From assembly GCF_024802625.1 (NCBI RefSeq), contig NZ_CP103371.1, positions 1,550,001-1,614,000 of the forward strand: a stretch of DNA of 64,000 bases. Reading direction: 5' to 3'. Within the stretch, counting starts at the first letter, position 1; each line of letters begins with the position of its first letter. A program made the position numbers and the translations under genes. Below are positions 62,811-64,000 of this stretch, piece after piece. This stretch comes from Massilia sp. H6 (GTDB lineage: Bacteria; Pseudomonadota; Gammaproteobacteria; Burkholderiales; Burkholderiaceae_D). The notes under the pieces are model-generated. The model was not told the DNA's origin, did no database searches, and saw nothing but the letters and a program-made list of their open reading frames with translations.

Positions 62811-63707
62811 GTGAATAATCAAATCGAACAGGGCGACTTGCGGGTGTTTGTATGCGTGGTGCGCCAGGGCAGCTTCAGCGCTGCGGCCGAAACGCTCGGC
62901 ATGTCTGCGGCATTCGTGAGCAAGCGCATCGGCATTCTCGAGCGCCAGCTGGCGGTGCGGCTGTTCGAGCGCAGCACCCGGCGCATCTTGATTACTGACG
63001 CGGGCGAGCAGGCTTATGGGCGCGCGCAACTGATTCTCGAGCAGCTCGACGACATGCTCGAAGTGCTTGGCGAGCGGCAGCGCGAGCCGGCCGGCCGCCT
63101 GCGCATCTGCAGCAGCTTCGGCTTCGGGCGCAAGGTGGTGGCGCCGGTGATCGCCCAGCTTGCGGCCGCCTATCCGCGCCTGCAGATCCGCTTCGAGGTG
63201 TTCGACCGGCTGGTCGATACGCTGGCCGAGGGCTTCGACCTGGACGTGCGCATCGGCGACGCCATCGCGCCGCAACTGGTGGCGCGCAAGCTCATGGCCA
63301 ACCACCGCATCTTGTGCGCCGCGCCCGGCTATATCGCCCGGCATGGCATGCCCAGGACGCTGGCCGAGCTTGCCGGCCACCAGTGCCTGACGATCAAGGA
63401 GCGCGACCATCCACTGGGCAGCTGGCGCCTGACGGGCAAGCACGGCGAAGAAACCGTGCGCGTTTCCGGCGCGCTTTCGACCAACCATGGCGAGATCGCC
63501 TTGCGCTGGGCGGTAGAGGGGGCCGGCATCGTGTTGCGCTCGCAATGGGACGCGCGCGCCTATCTGGCCGACGGGACCCTGGTGCCGGTGCTGCCCGAGT
63601 ACACCCAGCCGGCCAGCGTATGGGCCGTGTATCCGCAGCGCCTGGCCGGGTCGGGCAGGGTGCGGGTCTGCGTGGAATACCTGCGCCGGCACTTGGAGCA
63701 GGCTTGA
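62811..63707 (+). CDS. dmlR: LysR-family transcriptional regulator of dmlA (DmlR-like)
   Basis: The 298-aa regulator has the N-terminal HTH (FVCVVRQGSFSAAAETLGMSAAFVSKRIGILERQLAVRLF) and a C-terminal effector domain (GRLRICSSFGFGRKVVAPVI; LDVRIGDAIAPQLVARKL). The 97-bp gap to the divergent dmlA holds both promoters, including TATAAT-like TTATAATCG near 62771. It probably activates dmlA with D-malate or tartrate. Confidence 0.88.
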   Translation: MNNQIEQGDLRVFVCVVRQGSFSAAAETLGMSAAFVSKRIGILERQLAVRLFERSTRRILITDAGEQAYGRAQLILEQLDDMLEVLGERQREPAGRLRICSSFGFGRKVVAPVIAQLAAAYPRLQIRFEVFDRLVDTLAEGFDLDVRIGDAIAPQLVARKLMANHRILCAAPGYIARHGMPRTLAELAGHQCLTIKERDHPLGSWRLTGKHGEETVRVSGALSTNHGEIALRWAVEGAGIVLRSQWDARAYLADGTLVPVLPEYTQPASVWAVYPQRLAGSGRVRVCVEYLRRHLEQA

Positions 63708-63740
63708 GCAGGCTTGACCAGGCGGGCCGGCCGGATCGGC

Positions 63741-64000
63741 TCAGGCAGCTGGCCGGAACGGGGGCGCCTGGTAGTCCTCATGGCGCAAGCGCAATAGTTC
63801 CAGGTCGGCGGGAAAGTCCAGTGCCCGTTCGGAACGCGCCATCGCCTGCTCGGCATGGCGGCGCGCCGCCAGCGCCAGCTGCGAGTTGCCGCACCGGCCC
63901 AGTTCGCCGAGCACGCGCTGTACCCGCATCGCCACCTCGATCAGGCCGGCGCCATCGCGGGCCAGCGCGGGAAAGACATCTTCGAGCATCTCGTCGAGCG
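63741..64000 (-). CDS. C-terminal part of a hypothetical protein (5' end beyond window)
   Basis: The minus-strand frame enters from the right window edge (LDEMLEDVFPALARDGAGLIEV) and ends at the stop 63741. It gives 86 residues of a helical, charged C-terminus with RRHAEQAMARSERALDFPADLE. The wording resembles the end of DUF2254 membrane proteins, but too little is present to be sure. The ATG at 63989 is probably internal. Confidence 0.45.
   Translation of the reverse strand, partial: LDEMLEDVFPALARDGAGLIEVAMRVQRVLGELGRCGNSQLALAARRHAEQAMARSERALDFPADLELLRLRHEDYQAPPFRPAA

Overview
The window is GC-rich chromosomal DNA of a betaproteobacterium, most likely Oxalobacteraceae of the Massilia/Telluria/Duganella kind. 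This is judged from protein similarity recalled by eye, the tmRNA, and the gene order serC-pheA-hisC-tyrA-aroA-cmk-rpsA-ihfB-lapA-lapB-rfaE1; no database was searched. The right two thirds (about 19.1-64 kb) is ordinary core genome. The left third (1-19 kb) is accessory.

Accessory region. (i) 1-1425 holds the start of a MATE exporter on the minus strand. (ii) 1469-5540 is a 4.07-kb IS5-family element. It has perfect 17-bp terminal inverted repeats, a TAA target duplication, and a transposase interrupted by one in-frame amber codon. It carries passenger genes: two identical copies of a 105-aa gene, an Amj-type lipid II flippase, an MltR/HEPN-like protein and a small membrane protein. (iii) 5669-8496 is an isolated tssF-tssG pair (type VI secretion baseplate). 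A DJ-1/PfpI gene follows, then a convergent three-gene PAAR / GxSxG hydrolase / small membrane protein cassette that looks like a T6SS effector-immunity module. (iv) 11100-12029 is a perfect-period 5 x 186-bp tandem array that ends in a 56-bp palindrome and a 24-bp copy of the ssrA 3' end. (v) 12077-18705 is a small island at the tmRNA gene. It contains a retron very like Retron-Eco1 (Ec86): an N-glycosidase/deoxyribosyltransferase-like effector, an msr-msd RNA and a reverse transcriptase. An unrecognised 315-aa gene lies upstream; a PLD-like gene and a small membrane gene lie downstream. An IS30 element has cut a GIY-YIG gene in this island. A second copy of the 186-bp unit and palindrome precedes the intact ssrA.

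Core region. A minus-strand group (glycine-zipper protein, gph, ubiG, ompA-like) is followed by gyrA and a DUF2059 gene. A long plus-strand run then couples serine and aromatic amino acid synthesis (serC, pheA, hisC, tyrA, aroA) to cmk, rpsA, ihfB and the LPS genes lapA, lapB and rfaE1. Next come a ComEA-like protein, a chemoreceptor, an M28 peptidase and cysM. A minus-strand operon moxR-DUF58-transglutaminase-mltB follows, then a histone-deacetylase-like gene, a secreted GxSxG-type pair and rbgA. A cobalamin riboswitch precedes btuB-btuF. The segment ends with dsbA, an RstAB-like two-component system split around a mipA-like pair, and a dmlA/dmlR divergent pair.

The most notable content is the retron island at ssrA, the structured 186-bp repeat array, the passenger-carrying IS5 element, and the PAAR-hydrolase cassette beside orphan tssFG.
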